Source of the DNA: Myrmaecium sp. VS I D KN 1
Lineage: Eukaryota; Ascomycota; Dothideomycetes; Valsariales; Valsariaceae
DNA length: 64,000 nt
Assembly (NCBI GenBank): GCA_019775845.1
Contig: JADQAV010000008.1
Location: 930,001 to 994,000, forward strand
Direction: 5' to 3'
Below, one piece after another: positions 42,158-53,287 of the stretch. The translations under genes and the position numbers were made by a program. The notes below the pieces were generated by a model, which saw only the letters and a program-made list of their open reading frames with translations, was not told where the DNA came from and made no database searches. Position 1 is the first letter of the stretch, and every line of letters starts with the position of its first letter.

Positions 42158-44426
42158 ATGACCGCTACAGAGCTGAAAAAGTATATCGGAAACGCGCGTC
42201 TATATTTATTTCTCGACAGCCATAGACAGCCGACGTTTCTACAGAGGAATCTCCATCGTGTCCTAGAAGCGCACAAGCGGGCGTCGGAAGCTCCCAAGCT
42301 GGACTGGCCCGCTTCTTTGGAAGGCAGCACAAGTCACCTGACTTGGCCGTTCCCCAAGAAGGAAATGTTAGATCTTATCCATGAGAGAGGCAAGCCTGTT
42401 CTCCGGGTTAATGTCAAAGGTATCAGGCTCAACGAAGCTTCGCAGAGTCCGGATAGGTCTCGCTGTGGAGCACGCAAAAGATCCAAGAATGGAGAGGTCC
42501 AATGCCAGGTTGAGATAGTGATTTATCAAAATCTCCCTGATAAGAACATGGACGAGAGACACCGCGATTCTCATCTGGCTACGATCGTAGCGAGCAGGGA
42601 CGAGCGCGAGGGGACCCGATTAAGTCTAAACACGGAAACCTTCTTTGTGGATCTCTATAAGCTGCACGGCGTGGTCCAACGAGGACCCAGATGGAAACTT
42701 ACCGTCGACGTGTCGTACACAATCCAGATCAGTGTTCTTGCTATGGACATGGAGGGCGCCATGTCTCTCAGCGAACTTCTCGAGGTGGACTACGACCCAG
42801 CTGGGGCGGATTCCCCCAAAGGATTAAGACTTTCTGCCATTTATAAAAAGCTGCCCAAACAGTGCTGCAGAAGCCTGCCTTTGAGCCGGCTCATCAGAAA
42901 GGGCGAGAAACAGAATCTGTCAGCGGGACTTGAGGTTGATATTGGATTCATCGCCTCGAGTGAGACCGCGCTCCAAACATACAATAGAGTTCTGCGGACT
43001 AGCAGAGCGAACGCCCTACCTTCTCCGCCAATATCTGAAGTAAGACCCCTCGATTATGTCTATAAAACGACCTGGCGGGTCGTTGTTGCAGGAGAAATAA
43101 GGGAAAGAGCTAGTTCAGGCTGTGCTTGCGTTCTCTGCCCTCACAGGCACATAGCATCAGCGGACGAGTTGTTATTCCACCTAAAAACCTCCCACGAGCT
43201 CTTCAAGATCAGATACGAGAAGAAGGAAGAAGAGAAGGATACTTCGATCGTAGTAAAGACTGTGGTGGAACTAGAGGTTTCAGACCGCTACGATGAAGCG
43301 CGTGCCAGAAACTCGGCTCCGGACGTTCATGAGATCGACTGGATAGCACCGAACAGACCGTTCGATATGGGAGGGTTTCTGAAAGGAGACGAGGAGTGGA
43401 TCAAGCCTGGAAAGAAGGCGGCCGTGCACAAGACATCCGTCACGCAAACCCGTGCTGTCAAACCAAAGCTGCCCGCCGAGGTGAAGGATATGCCGGCAGT
43501 GGAAAGGAGGCGGCTTCGTGTGCCAGCTGCACCACCGGGCATCAGGTTCTTTAGGACCATCTCGAAGCGTCCCGTCGAGGAGGGCGAGCGATTAAGTGAA
43601 AGCGACGATGAGGTGGACGAATTTTGGTTACGACTAAAGCGGACCAAAACTAGCAACTATACTGATTTACCGGAACCCGTGGTCGCTTTCATGCAACGCT
43701 ACGACGACTTCATGCTGAACGAGCGTCTGATAGGTGACGTTCACGTTGGCGACGCACTCGTCCGCTTCACGCGCGTACACACCGAGTGGCTGCGTCAACC
43801 CGGCATCAGACAGGCGTTCCTTCAGAAGATCGCCGAGTTGCACAGTGACAAGATCATCTCTACGCCCGTTTTTGAATTCTGCACCGAGGTAGCCAACGCA
43901 GGCCTTACCACCGGTCATAGAAGCTCGGTCAACAACAACCTACTCCCACCGTCTCCGGAGTCAGAGGATACAGGCCAACTCAATCAGTCATTGAGGAGGC
44001 GTGGACACGACAGAAACTCGCGAACTACACGCTCCTCAAGCCGCTCGGCCGGTGCGGTTGACGCAGATGGCGATACCGAAATGATAGATGACTCCCAGGA
44101 AGTCAGGACAGGAGAACAGCTTCGAGGAGAAGAGGACGAGCTCGTGGACCCGTGGGACCCTTCCATCAGTGATCGATGTTCATGCGGCCAAAGAGCTACG
44201 GACATACGCACTATGATACTATGTGACAACCCGGTAAGTGTTGGTCTGCAGTTCTATGGTGGTCGAACAGATAACTAACACAGGCCCGACTCTCTAGGAC
44301 TGTGAGAGACATGCCTTCCATCTTGCGTGCGTACAGCTGGACCGTAGGATGGCACACTGGCTCTGCGAGGACTGCCGTCCAGCACAGGAAGAGGAACAGC
44401 CCACGGAGGCCGGTGCGAGTAACTGA
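42158..44426 (+). CDS. Suz12-like VEFS-box protein with C-terminal PHD finger
   Basis: Two exons, 42158-44233 and 44298-44426, give 734 residues. At about 324-346 is a single C2H2 zinc finger (CVLCPHRHIASADELLFHLK then TSH), placed as in Suz12 proteins. At about 460-580 is a VEFS box: FFRTISKRPVEEGERLSESD, DEVDEFWLRLKRTK, YDDFMLNERLIGDVHVGDAL and VRFTRVHTEWL. This is the region by which Suz12 binds the EZH2 methyltransferase in Polycomb repressive complex 2. At about 674-719, split by the intron, is a C4HC3 PHD finger (CSCGQRATD...LCDNPDCERHAFHLAC...WLCEDC). Animal Suz12 has no PHD finger, so this combination is notable. Most Aspergillus-type fungi are reported to lack the H3K27 methyltransferase, so the partner is uncertain. 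Nuclear chromatin role is likely; complex membership is inference. Confidence 0.85.
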
Positions 44427-46239
44427 CATCAACGATCTGTCCTTCGCACCCTACAGGAACGTGTAGACGGGACCATGTGGAGAATTATTGCATCGTTTCT
44501 TGCTTCCCTCGCAATCTGCAATAACTGAGCCATCGAAATGTTCTCCGGTCCTTGGAGCGCCAGTAAGAACGCTCCCGGTAGACAACATGTTACTTCAAGT
44601 TACTACTCAGTCAGAGGACACGGCTGTCGCTTTCTATCGATCTTGGACATGTACACTGCAAATTGCTCTGTGGAGTTAAGAGGTTGGGAGTCATGGGCGT
44701 TCGGTACGGGTATGGAGGATTTCTTTCCCTTTTCTGTTGTCGTTGTTAGCATGTAAGGTAGAGCGGCGACGCATAGTGGCAGGGTGAGGGTGAGGGTGGT
44801 AGGGGAAGGAGGATCTCAGTCCGTTTGCATTTTCACTGGTGTTATTGAGGTGGGAGGCACAAGGCGAGCGTCTTTCATCCAAGCGTCGTATTATTCCTCT
44901 TTTTCTTCTTATTTTCTATTTTGTTCATTCCTCACTTCTTGCTTACACCACTACTGTAAAGTCTTCGAGGCCTATTCCCCCCTTTTCCCATAGTAAATCA
45001 GCAGGAGGGGGAATGAACAACTTTGCACCATCACTGATGTAGCCCACGTACAGGACCTCTCGACTTTTCTGTAAGCAAGGCAAGAGAGCTTTCTGGTTTA
45101 CTAGTAGATTTATGTGTAACGGTTAGGCTTCATTGGATAAGTAAGCTGGATGGTAGGGCGATGCCGTCCTCCGACCCCTGTAACATGGAGTGCTGTCAGC
45201 TTACATGACATCCTCCCATGAATGTCCTCTATTCGACGATGACAGCAGACCGTCATCTGACGCGTGGAGGCGTGCTATATTTGGACGGGGAGGATCGCAG
45301 AATGATTTGGTGCTCGAGAAGTTGAAATCCTGCGATATATTGAACGGAGAGAGTACGAGAGGGGGGACGGCTACAGTTAGTATGTACATTTAGCACCGCA
45401 TATATGATCTGTCGATAGCCGATTCAAGCGGAAACAAGACGAACGGCACTTGGAAAGGTAAATGCTACATTGGACAAAGGTGAGAATTAAGTTACGGTTG
45501 GAGGCATCAGTCGTAAAGCGTAAGCAGCTCTCCCGCCCAATCGCTTCCCCGCTTCGGGGCACGGCATTCCCTTCTTTCACCTTCCCTCCTCCCGTCCAGC
45601 CTTGAGCGGCCCGCAACGGATCCGGGGATGCAGATCCTCACGTCACCTGAGCCCGTCGCTGCCTGTCGGCGTTGCCTACATACACTCAGCCCTTTTCCGG
45701 ATGGGATACGAGTGGCGGGGTGGGATGTGGGTTGAACGGGACGGCGGTGCCGGATGGAGGCTCATGGTGCGAGGTACATCGTGCTGGATGATCGTGAACT
45801 TCGCCGGGTTTGGTGTAGCATGCCCAAATACAATACACCCGTCGTTCCTCTTCGCTGCGGACTTGCGTCACCGCCAGCGAGGCGTGAGAGCTATCGGCGG
45901 TAGATAGGTATGTATGTGACTGTGATCTACTACCCTTACTACACTCGGATGGATGGCATGCTGCGAGGGCTGGTGGCCGCAGCCGAGTTCACGAGAGCTG
46001 CAATGCATCACCGTATTCACGTTTCTGGAAGAGGCAATTCGGCATCATGAAAAGAAAGAACGGCATGAGGAGGCGTGAGATCCCGCTGCTGCCGTCACAA
46101 TGGGTACGTGTATATAAACCCCTCTTCACACTTCTCCATCCAGTCTCGAATGCCCACATCGTCCTTCCTCACAACTTCCAAGATTACATATCAATTCTCT
46201 ATCAAATCAATTGAGGCCTCCAATTCCCAATCTCTCACC
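44427..46239. other. long intergenic stretch, promoter of secreted-protein gene at right end
   Basis: 1.8 kb with only short, non-conserved frames. A TATATAAA box lies at 46111-46118, about 120 bp before the next start codon. Confidence 0.5.
46111..46118 (+). promoter_or_regulatory. TATA box upstream of the secreted-protein gene
   Basis: TATATAAA, about 120 bp upstream of the ATG at 46240 and followed by a C/T-rich leader. The position fits a core promoter of a strongly or conditionally expressed gene. Confidence 0.55.
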
Positions 46240-47007
46240 ATGAAACTCACACTCTTCGTCTGGCCATTGCTCACCGCTGCTCTGGCCGCCGCCGCTCCAA
46301 CAGCCACCGCTACCACCGCCGCAGCGCCCACGTCCACCGCAGCCATCGCCCAGCGGTACTACAACCTCAAATCGACCGTCAAGCCGGTCTCGTCGGTGAA
46401 CCCGACCGCCGACCCGCGCTTCAACGACCTGTACATCTGGGCCTCACACATCGGCGCCGGCTTCAACGCCGCCCTCCTCTTGCCGACCAAGCCCGCCTCC
46501 CCGGAGGCCTACCTGAACGACACCTACCAGCTCTTCGACCTGGGCACTGATTACCCCTGGGGACTCTCGCTGCGCTACGAGTCCTATGCCGGCTGGAGCG
46601 ATTTGGGCATCAATGTGGGCACGGGTGATGGCGGTTTCATTCTCAATGAAGACGGCTTGGTCTTTAACAGTACCGAGTTTGGTGGCTGGTTAGGTAAGTG
46701 CCCTCTCCTTCGCCCTCTTTAGAAAACTCAAGATTCAAGCGAGATGGAGAGAGAGCAAGAGAAAAGGGTTTTCGAATCAGATGCTAACCGCTTCACCTCC
46801 CCCTTTTACTTATAGCATGCGACTGGTGGTATGGTCAACCCGAGGTTAGTATTATTGCCCTTGATACCCTCTACCTGTGGCGTCACAACATTATACTCAC
46901 ATGTGCATGCTTCCTAGCTCTTCTGGCGCAACGCCTACTACGACTATGTGGCTCCCAGCACCTGCGCCGACATCTACCTGTACCCTGAATTTGAAGCTCG
47001 TGAGTAA
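46240..47007 (+). CDS. small secreted protein, DUF7907-like
   Basis: Three exons, 46240-46693, 46816-46844 (29 nt) and 46918-47007, give 190 residues. The N-terminus MKLTLFVWPLLTAALAAAAP is a clear signal peptide, followed by an Ala/Thr-rich spacer to about residue 45. The mature part (YYNLKSTVKPV, DPRFNDLYIWASHIGAGFNA, FDLGTDYPWGLSLRYESYAG, ACDWWYGQPELFWRNAYYDY) resembles the fungal secreted DUF7907 family, found in many Aspergilli and plant or insect pathogens; the function is unknown. Two potential N-glycosylation sites (NDT, NST) are present. The stop codon lies in the string CGTGAGTAA, which also looks like a splice donor, so the C-terminus may be longer. A TATA box is well placed upstream. 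Confidence 0.8.
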
Positions 47008-49006
47008 TTCGAGAACACGAAGAGAAAGGGATGGTGAGAAGTATGGATGCGGAAGCAGAGATCGAGGGAGAAAGAGTGTTTGTTGAATTAGAAGGAGAAG
47101 CAAGGAGGTGTGATGTAAGTGTGAGCGTGCAATGTTGAGGACTAATACGACACGAAAGAATACGAATAGAGGGACGTAACGATCATGTATGGGTTATATG
47201 GTAATGGTGTCTCAGCGGAGGAATCATTAGTTTACATGTCTATAGTGGTGATAAATCTCTATATTATCGTACCATTCCTTTAACCAACGTTGAGTTTACA
47301 AACCTCTGAAGCTACAAGAACGGATATTAGCAGCCATGTCAATCATGCGGTTGTTGTTCCTAGCCAGTCCTTTGGTTCAGTCCTCGGCTATCATACTTCG
47401 TTATATACTTTCGTACCGCTGCTCCTGACTGTTGCAAAGCTAGCACGATTGATACAAATGCGAAGACGGCATTAGTAACATATTCTCTACACATACGTTG
47501 CAAACGAACGGAGAGATAAGAGGAGAGAAACAAAGACAGAGGAGAGCCATATAAAAATCTTACCGTACTCCAGTCTCTGGGTTAACTTTCCTTATCCTAA
47601 AAACTGAGATATATATATAAATATAACGTAGCCCATTCCGTTCCAGCTACACCATAAGGAAAGGATATTATCAGAAACAAAATCGAGAATAAAAAAAATA
47701 AGAACAAGCAGAGAAAGAGAGAAAGGTGAGTCCAAACCCACCAGAAGTACTCCTAATATATCTACTGCTATAGTGATATACGCTAATATACTGCTGAAGT
47801 AGTGGAGGCCTATCCCACACACCTTGCCCTTCGATTGAAGACCACGTAGGACCGGCCAGGAGGGACTGAACGGTGTCATTGGGTTTGACTCAGGTACTTA
47901 ATCATCGAGCTGCGGATGGATGTGGAAGAGCAAGACGGCCGTGAGAAGAGCAGGGCAGCAGGCTGAGTGACAACGAGGCTGTGGGTATATCACTGTGACA
48001 GGAGAACTACCGAATCACACATATTACAGCGATGAACATATACCATATCTCGGTTCTCCAGACTTCAGAGCACATAACCTTTCACAGCAAAGCAAAGCAA
48101 AGCACTTCCTCCGTATCATAAGCAGAAAGGAATGCAGTAACTGAATGTCGTTACACTCTCTGAACGCCATTGTAAACGGTGTATAAGCCTGCTCAGTCGG
48201 AACCCGGTACCTGCCTGGGGTATAAATCCTTAAGAAACGGCAGAGATTCCACATTTACACGAACAGTAAAAGCCAACACCAAGCGAAGGCAAGGCGAAAC
48301 TAACCACCCACGAGCGTACGATGCCAATCGCACAGAGCGAACGAATAGAGATTGCACTGGTGAATGAGGAAATGAAGAGGGTAGATTAACTACGGAAACG
48401 TCGTCACATAATATACTGCTAGTAGGAAAAAAAAAAGAAAACAAAGAAAGAAAAAGAAAAAAGTCATAAAGGAGGGCGTGATCGAATGCATATGAGCCGA
48501 ATAGCTTCTCAAAGTCGAACCATCTCTGCGAGCTCACCGTACGAGAGGTGGTTTGAGAAAGGAGGCATGGTGGCGTTTTCTATACACCAGGAGAGAGGGC
48601 AAGAAAGAGGGATGATCAACGCGAAAAGCTCAAGATGGGAAAAGTGCTTTTTCTTGTCGAAGGATCAGTGCATAAAACCATATTAATGGGAGGAATTCAT
48701 GTTCTCATCAGTCTCCAAGAGAGGAAGGACCACATGCATCTGCAACTTGACATTATTGATTTAGCCAGCGATACATAAGGTGTTCGTCGGATTTGAAAAG
48801 TAATAATAACGGCGTTTGCATGCTACGTTCTCGGCACGAAGTCGATTGCCAGCATAGCAGCTTCAGTCTCTAAGTGTCTGAGACTCCTACATGTATGAAT
48901 GATGACCGTCGCTCACTAAACTATTGCATGTCCCATGACATACTAACATGATCCCCATCAACCAAACGTCCCCAATCCCCTAATCTTTTCTCCCACCAAG
49001 TGCTCG
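47008..49006. other. long gene-free stretch, AT-rich
   Basis: 2 kb between a plus-strand and a minus-strand 3' end. It contains A-rich low-complexity DNA (about 47690-47730 and 48425-48470). A hydrophobic 95-codon minus frame (47592-47879) looks like chance in AT-rich DNA. No RNA gene recognised. Confidence 0.5.
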
Positions 49007-49381
49007 CTAGCTTTCAGAAGGCGGGGGCCCAGGCTGTGACGCCATATACCGAACATCTTCGGATCTAAGTTCTGGCACGATGCCAGTGGGAAGGAGAAGA
49101 CGATAGTGCTGGAGGACGAACCAGACCTTGTCGACAGAGCCAAGGTGCCGCATCATCTCCAGCGTGAGCTCTGGCGGAAGCGGCCACGTCGTGAACGGGG
49201 CGTTCGCCAGCGGCAGCGGGTCGATGAGCAGCGCTTCTAACATCGCCGCAGGGACGATTGGGACTATCCCATGCTGCCTGAGAACTGGATACGCCCCGAT
49301 TGCAAAGGCGATGAAGGCGTCGGGCTCTAAGAAACCGATGACAAGCATGAGTAGCTCGGCGGGAAGATCTGTAAGCGCCAT
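49007..49381 (-). CDS. short F-box-like protein
   Basis: The protein is 124 residues in one exon. The ATG at 49381 is chosen because MALTDLPAELLMLVIGFLEP starts an F-box-like motif at the N-terminus; an upstream in-frame ATG at 49549 would add 56 residues overlapping the 3' end of the neighbouring pga1-like gene. The remainder (FIAFAIGAYPVLRQHGIVPI, PELTLEMMRHLGSVDKVWFV) is typical of the many short fungal F-box-like proteins annotated in Eurotiales. The C-terminus is short and without substrate-binding repeats. Function unknown. Confidence 0.6.
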   Translation of the reverse strand: MALTDLPAELLMLVIGFLEPDAFIAFAIGAYPVLRQHGIVPIVPAAMLEALLIDPLPLANAPFTTWPLPPELTLEMMRHLGSVDKVWFVLQHYRLLLPTGIVPELRSEDVRYMASQPGPPPSES

Positions 49382-49491
49382 ATTTGGGAGACTATGGCAG
49401 ATGAGGCTTTGAGCAAAGTCGTGAGCCGAGCCCCGACGTAAGAGTAGTACGGCAGGTGCGCGTGATAGGACACCAATCGCTGCCTTTGTCT

Positions 49492-50344
49492 TCAATCCTC
49501 GTGAGGCTTCCCTTGTGTCTGAGCAGTCACCAGGAATTTCCAGACCCAATCGGAAAAGAAGAAGGCAAACACGGCTACGATAACGATATAGATCGCCGTC
49601 GGCCCAAGCGAGCGGGGCAGGACGTTGAGGATATATGGATCAAGAACTACCACGCGATCAGCGCACGCACATAACAATCACGAGCCACCGGTGTCTTACT
49701 GATATCCACATCGACTGGTGGCGGATGTTCCATCAATGTCTTGTTCAAGGAATAAAAGCTAGCTGCTGCGTCCACCCGAAGAAAGAGCACCGAGGCCGCC
49801 GAGGAAGGCTCGCTCTCGCGACGCGGGATGTCGTCCGTCGAATCGAACTGGCGTTGCTCAGAGTAGTCGGCCAGCGAAGCAATCAGCTCCAGTGTCTCCA
49901 ACACGTCCGCGAAGGGGTATGTATGCAGCCAAAAGTCGGTTGGTTGCTATCAAGCGTCGTTAGTCGCAAGGCTGACGTGCCGTCTGTCAGGCAACGGTCT
50001 GTGGACAACCGAAGCTGCGTAACGTTTCAACACGCGCGAACCGAGGGCGGACGTACCGTTGCAAGCCAGCATATGCGCACCTCGTAGCGTCGCCCTTCCT
50101 CGAGGTCGCGCAGGAGATACCAAGACTGGCGGCCGCGGGGTTGCTCGGCGGTGGGGAACTGCACCGGCAACTGCGTCTCCAGGATGTTGTGTGAGGGCGA
50201 AAGAGTGTCTATGCGGAGCTGTTCCAGTCCCGGCTGGACATTGGGAATGGTGACGGCGCGAGGCGCGGTGAAGATGACCTTCTCGACGTTGGCGTTCACG
50301 GAAAGAGCGAGACAGAGGATTAGGAAGTCGAAGCAAAACAACAT
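49492..50344 (-). CDS. pga1: Pga1-like ER membrane protein, GPI mannosyltransferase II partner
   Basis: Three exons, 50344-50057, 49946-49700 and 49646-49492, give 229 residues. The N-terminus MLFCFDFLILCLALSVNA is a signal peptide. The lumenal part begins EKVIFTAPRAVTIPNVQPGL and includes SWYLLRDLEEGRRYEVRICW and LATQPTDFWLHTYPFADV. A single C-terminal membrane helix (TAIYIVIVAVFAFFFSDWVW) is followed by a short cytosolic tail. This layout and the PRG...W...L..G..YEVRICW motif fit the fungal family annotated as GPI-mannosyltransferase II co-activator Pga1, which works with Gpi18 to add the second mannose to the GPI anchor precursor. Introns are 110 and 53 nt with normal ends. The assignment rests on memory of the family pattern, so it is moderate. 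Confidence 0.72.
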
Positions 50345-51179
50345 CTTCGGGCGGGCAGGTCGTCGGTGATAGAGGCTTTCAAGCAGGCGGCAAGGAGGAC
50401 AACAAGAAGTGCAGCAGCGTCATGGAAGCGAGGAGAGTTGGTCTGATCTGTAGTGATAGGTATATATCTGGAGCGAGTCGACTATGTGGAGGTGGTGAAG
50501 GAAGAGAGGACGGTCATGTCGAGGCTGGTCCGGAGGAGGTGAATAGGTCGGTCGGCCGTTGAGTCGGTCGGTCACTCGGCTACTCGGTCGGTTGTCACGA
50601 AAGGTCGGTGAGGTGGATGGGCTACGAGTGATGTGAGGCGTGTTGGAGCACGATCCTGCAGTAGCAGTGTATAGCACGGTACAGAGGACTGGTGATACGT
50701 CGTCGTGGTGGCCGAATGATAGAGGATTATTACGGGTGGAGGAGAGGTCGATCGTGGCCGAGCTACTATCCGGATCCATACCGCAGGTATTGAGGTGGTT
50801 GATGGAGCACGGGAGTTGGTGGCTCGAGGTGCCCGTTTTAATTACACCTTACCCGTTTTGCAGTGTTGCTAGCCTTTATGGTGCTAGCGTGGGGCGATTG
50901 GCGGCGGGACACCCTCGCTCTGGTCCCGAAGACCCCCCCAAGTGACTGCGCGATTGGTAGGTGTCGCCCCGCCGGACTGCACGCCCGGGACAACAACAAA
51001 TCCACCCACAACTTCTCTTCTCCTTCCCCAGTCGCTAAACACATACACACACTCCCTCTCTCCTTTCGCCCCCCCCGGTCAACTTCGTCTCCCCTCCACC
51101 AACTCTCCCCCCTTCTCTTTCACCCGGTCCATCTCGAGTCTCTTCACACACGCAACTTCGTCCGTTTCTGTTTTGCAAA
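50345..51179. promoter_or_regulatory. divergent promoter region, pga1-like (-) / alpha-tubulin (+)
   Basis: 835 bp. A strong pyrimidine tract at about 51000-51165 directly precedes the tubulin start codon, typical for highly expressed fungal genes. GGTCGGTC-type short repeats occur around 50545-50600. No gene is supported. Confidence 0.55.
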
Positions 51180-52918
51180 ATGAGAGAGGTTATCAGCTTG
51201 AACGGTACGTCGCGCTCCCTGCCTACGCGCTTTGACCGCCCGCAAGTGGGCTGTCGCCGTCTCGTTGCCCAAGACAGATGCTGACAATTCTCGACGCGTT
51301 TAGTCGGCCAGGCCGGTTGCCAGATTGCCAACTCCTGCTGGGAGGTACGTCCGACTCGATGAATATGCCCTTCCCACCCGTTCTGGGACGATCCCGGCTT
51401 CGACGTCAACATAAACACATGCGGCTGCTTGTACTGACTGAATTTGCCATGACTAGCTCTACTGCCTCGAGCACGGTATCCAGGTGAGTTGGATTAGTCG
51501 GATCAACTTAGGAGGCATCGAGGACGTGTTCTAACTGCCGTGCAGCCCGATGGCTACCTCACTGAGGAGCGCAAGGCCATGTCCGACGACCAGGGTTTCA
51601 GCACTTTCTTCTCCGAGACTGGTATGGACTGACACAATCGAACAAAAGGACTCGAAGGCATGGTACTGATAATTGTCATTAGGCCAGGGCAAGTACGTCC
51701 CGCGCACAATCTACTGTGATTTGGAGCCAAACGTTGTCGACGAAGTGCGCACCGGTACCTACCGTAGCCTCTTCCACCCCGAGCAGATGATCACCGGCAA
51801 GGAGGATGCGTCCAACAACTACGCCCGTGGTCACTACACCGTCGGCAAGGAGCTCATCGACCAGGTCCTCGACAAGGTCCGCCGCGTGGCCGACAACTGC
51901 TCTGGTCTCCAGGGTTTCTTGGTGTTCCACTCGTTCGGTGGCGGTACCGGTTCCGGTTTTGGTGCGCTCCTGATGGAGCGTCTGTCCGTTGACTTTGGCA
52001 AGAAGTGCAAGCTGGAGTTCTGTGTTTACCCTGCTCCTCAGCTCGCTACCTCCGTCGTTGAGCCCTACAACTCCATCCTTACCACTCACACTACCCTGGA
52101 GCACTCCGACTGCTCTTTCATGGTCGACAACGAAGCCATCTACGACATCTGCCGTAGGAACCTCGGTATCGAGCACCCTAGCTACGAGAACTTGAACCGT
52201 CTCATTGCTCAAGGTGAGTTGATTTGAAGGATTATCCGGTTGAAGCTACGCTAACTCTCATCTAGTCGTCTCCTCCATCACTGCTTCTCTCCGCTTCGAC
52301 GGCTCCCTCAACGTCGACCTGAACGAGTTCCAGACCAACTTGGTCCCTTACCCCCGTATCCACTTCCCTCTGGTTGCCTACGCTCCCGTCATCTCCGCCG
52401 CCAAGGCTGCCCACGAGGCCAACTCCGTCCAGGAGATTTCCATGCAGTGCTTCGAGCCCAACAACCAGATGGTCAAGTGTGACCCGCGCAACGGAAAGTA
52501 CATGGCTACCTGCCTTCTGTACCGTGGCGATGTCATCCCCAAGGACGTTAACGCCGCCGTCGCCAACCTTAAGACCAAGCGCACCATCCACTTCGTCGAC
52601 TGGTGCCCGACTGGTTTCAAGATCGGTATCTGCTTCCAGCCTCCTCAGGAGGTTCCCAACGGTGACCTTGCCAAGGTCAACCGTGCTGTTTGCATGCTTT
52701 CCAACACCACCGCCATCGCCGAGGCCTGGTCCGCTCTCTCTCACAAGTTCGATCTCATGTACTCGAAGCGTGCGTTCGTCCACTGGTACGTTGGTGAGGG
52801 TATGGAGGAAGGTGAGTTCTCCGAGGCTCGCGAGGACTTGGCTGCCCTGGAGCGTGACTACGAGGAGGTTGCCGCGGACTCGCTCGAGGGCGAGGAGGGT
52901 GAGGAAGTCGAGTATTAG
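51180..52918 (+). CDS. tubA: alpha-tubulin
   Basis: Six exons, 51180-51204, 51304-51344, 51457-51483 (27 nt), 51546-51621, 51683-52213 and 52266-52918, give 450 residues, the standard alpha-tubulin length. The sequence begins [20 protein letters not shown] and has the nucleotide-binding motif GGGTGSGFG. The T7-loop glutamate that triggers beta-tubulin GTP hydrolysis is in [10 protein letters not shown]. The C-terminus is acidic and ends EEVEY with the encoded terminal tyrosine. The clustering of introns at the 5' end with tiny exons is characteristic of filamentous-fungal tubulin genes. Whether it is the tubA or tubB type cannot be settled here; the conserved sequence fits the major alpha-tubulin. 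Confidence 0.95.
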
Positions 52919-53287
52919 ATGTGTTGACCACTGGCGGGGCTATACTTCACTTCGTGTGTGTACGCAAATAGTCTGTAAGCGCATACGTCTAGTGGACCTA
53001 GACTGAATCCGCTTATGATTTGGGACTGGTGTTCTTTTTCAAAATACTTCTTTTACTAATGCACAAATTGATATCAAATTCCCTGAACATGATGCCGTCC
53101 CAGCCCACTCACCGATCAGGAGCCTCTCTCGGAAGTGATGACAAGGTAATTTCACACTTAGATTAAAACCGCCTCACTTTTGACCTGAACCATGCACGGA
53201 CAAGAAGTGCGATATATATATAATGCACGTATAAGACACAAGGACGCCAGAACGGCCCAAGGGTATGGATTCAAAAGGCAAGCTCAC
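52919..53287. other. convergent intergenic region, alpha-tubulin / sepB
   Basis: 369 bp between the two 3' ends; AT-rich, as expected for polyadenylation regions. Nothing else seen. Confidence 0.5.

Noticed and set aside
47592-47879. 95-codon hydrophobic minus-strand frame that could be a small membrane protein
   Set aside because: AT-rich DNA gives Phe/Leu/Ile-rich chance frames; there is no conserved pattern, promoter or splice context.
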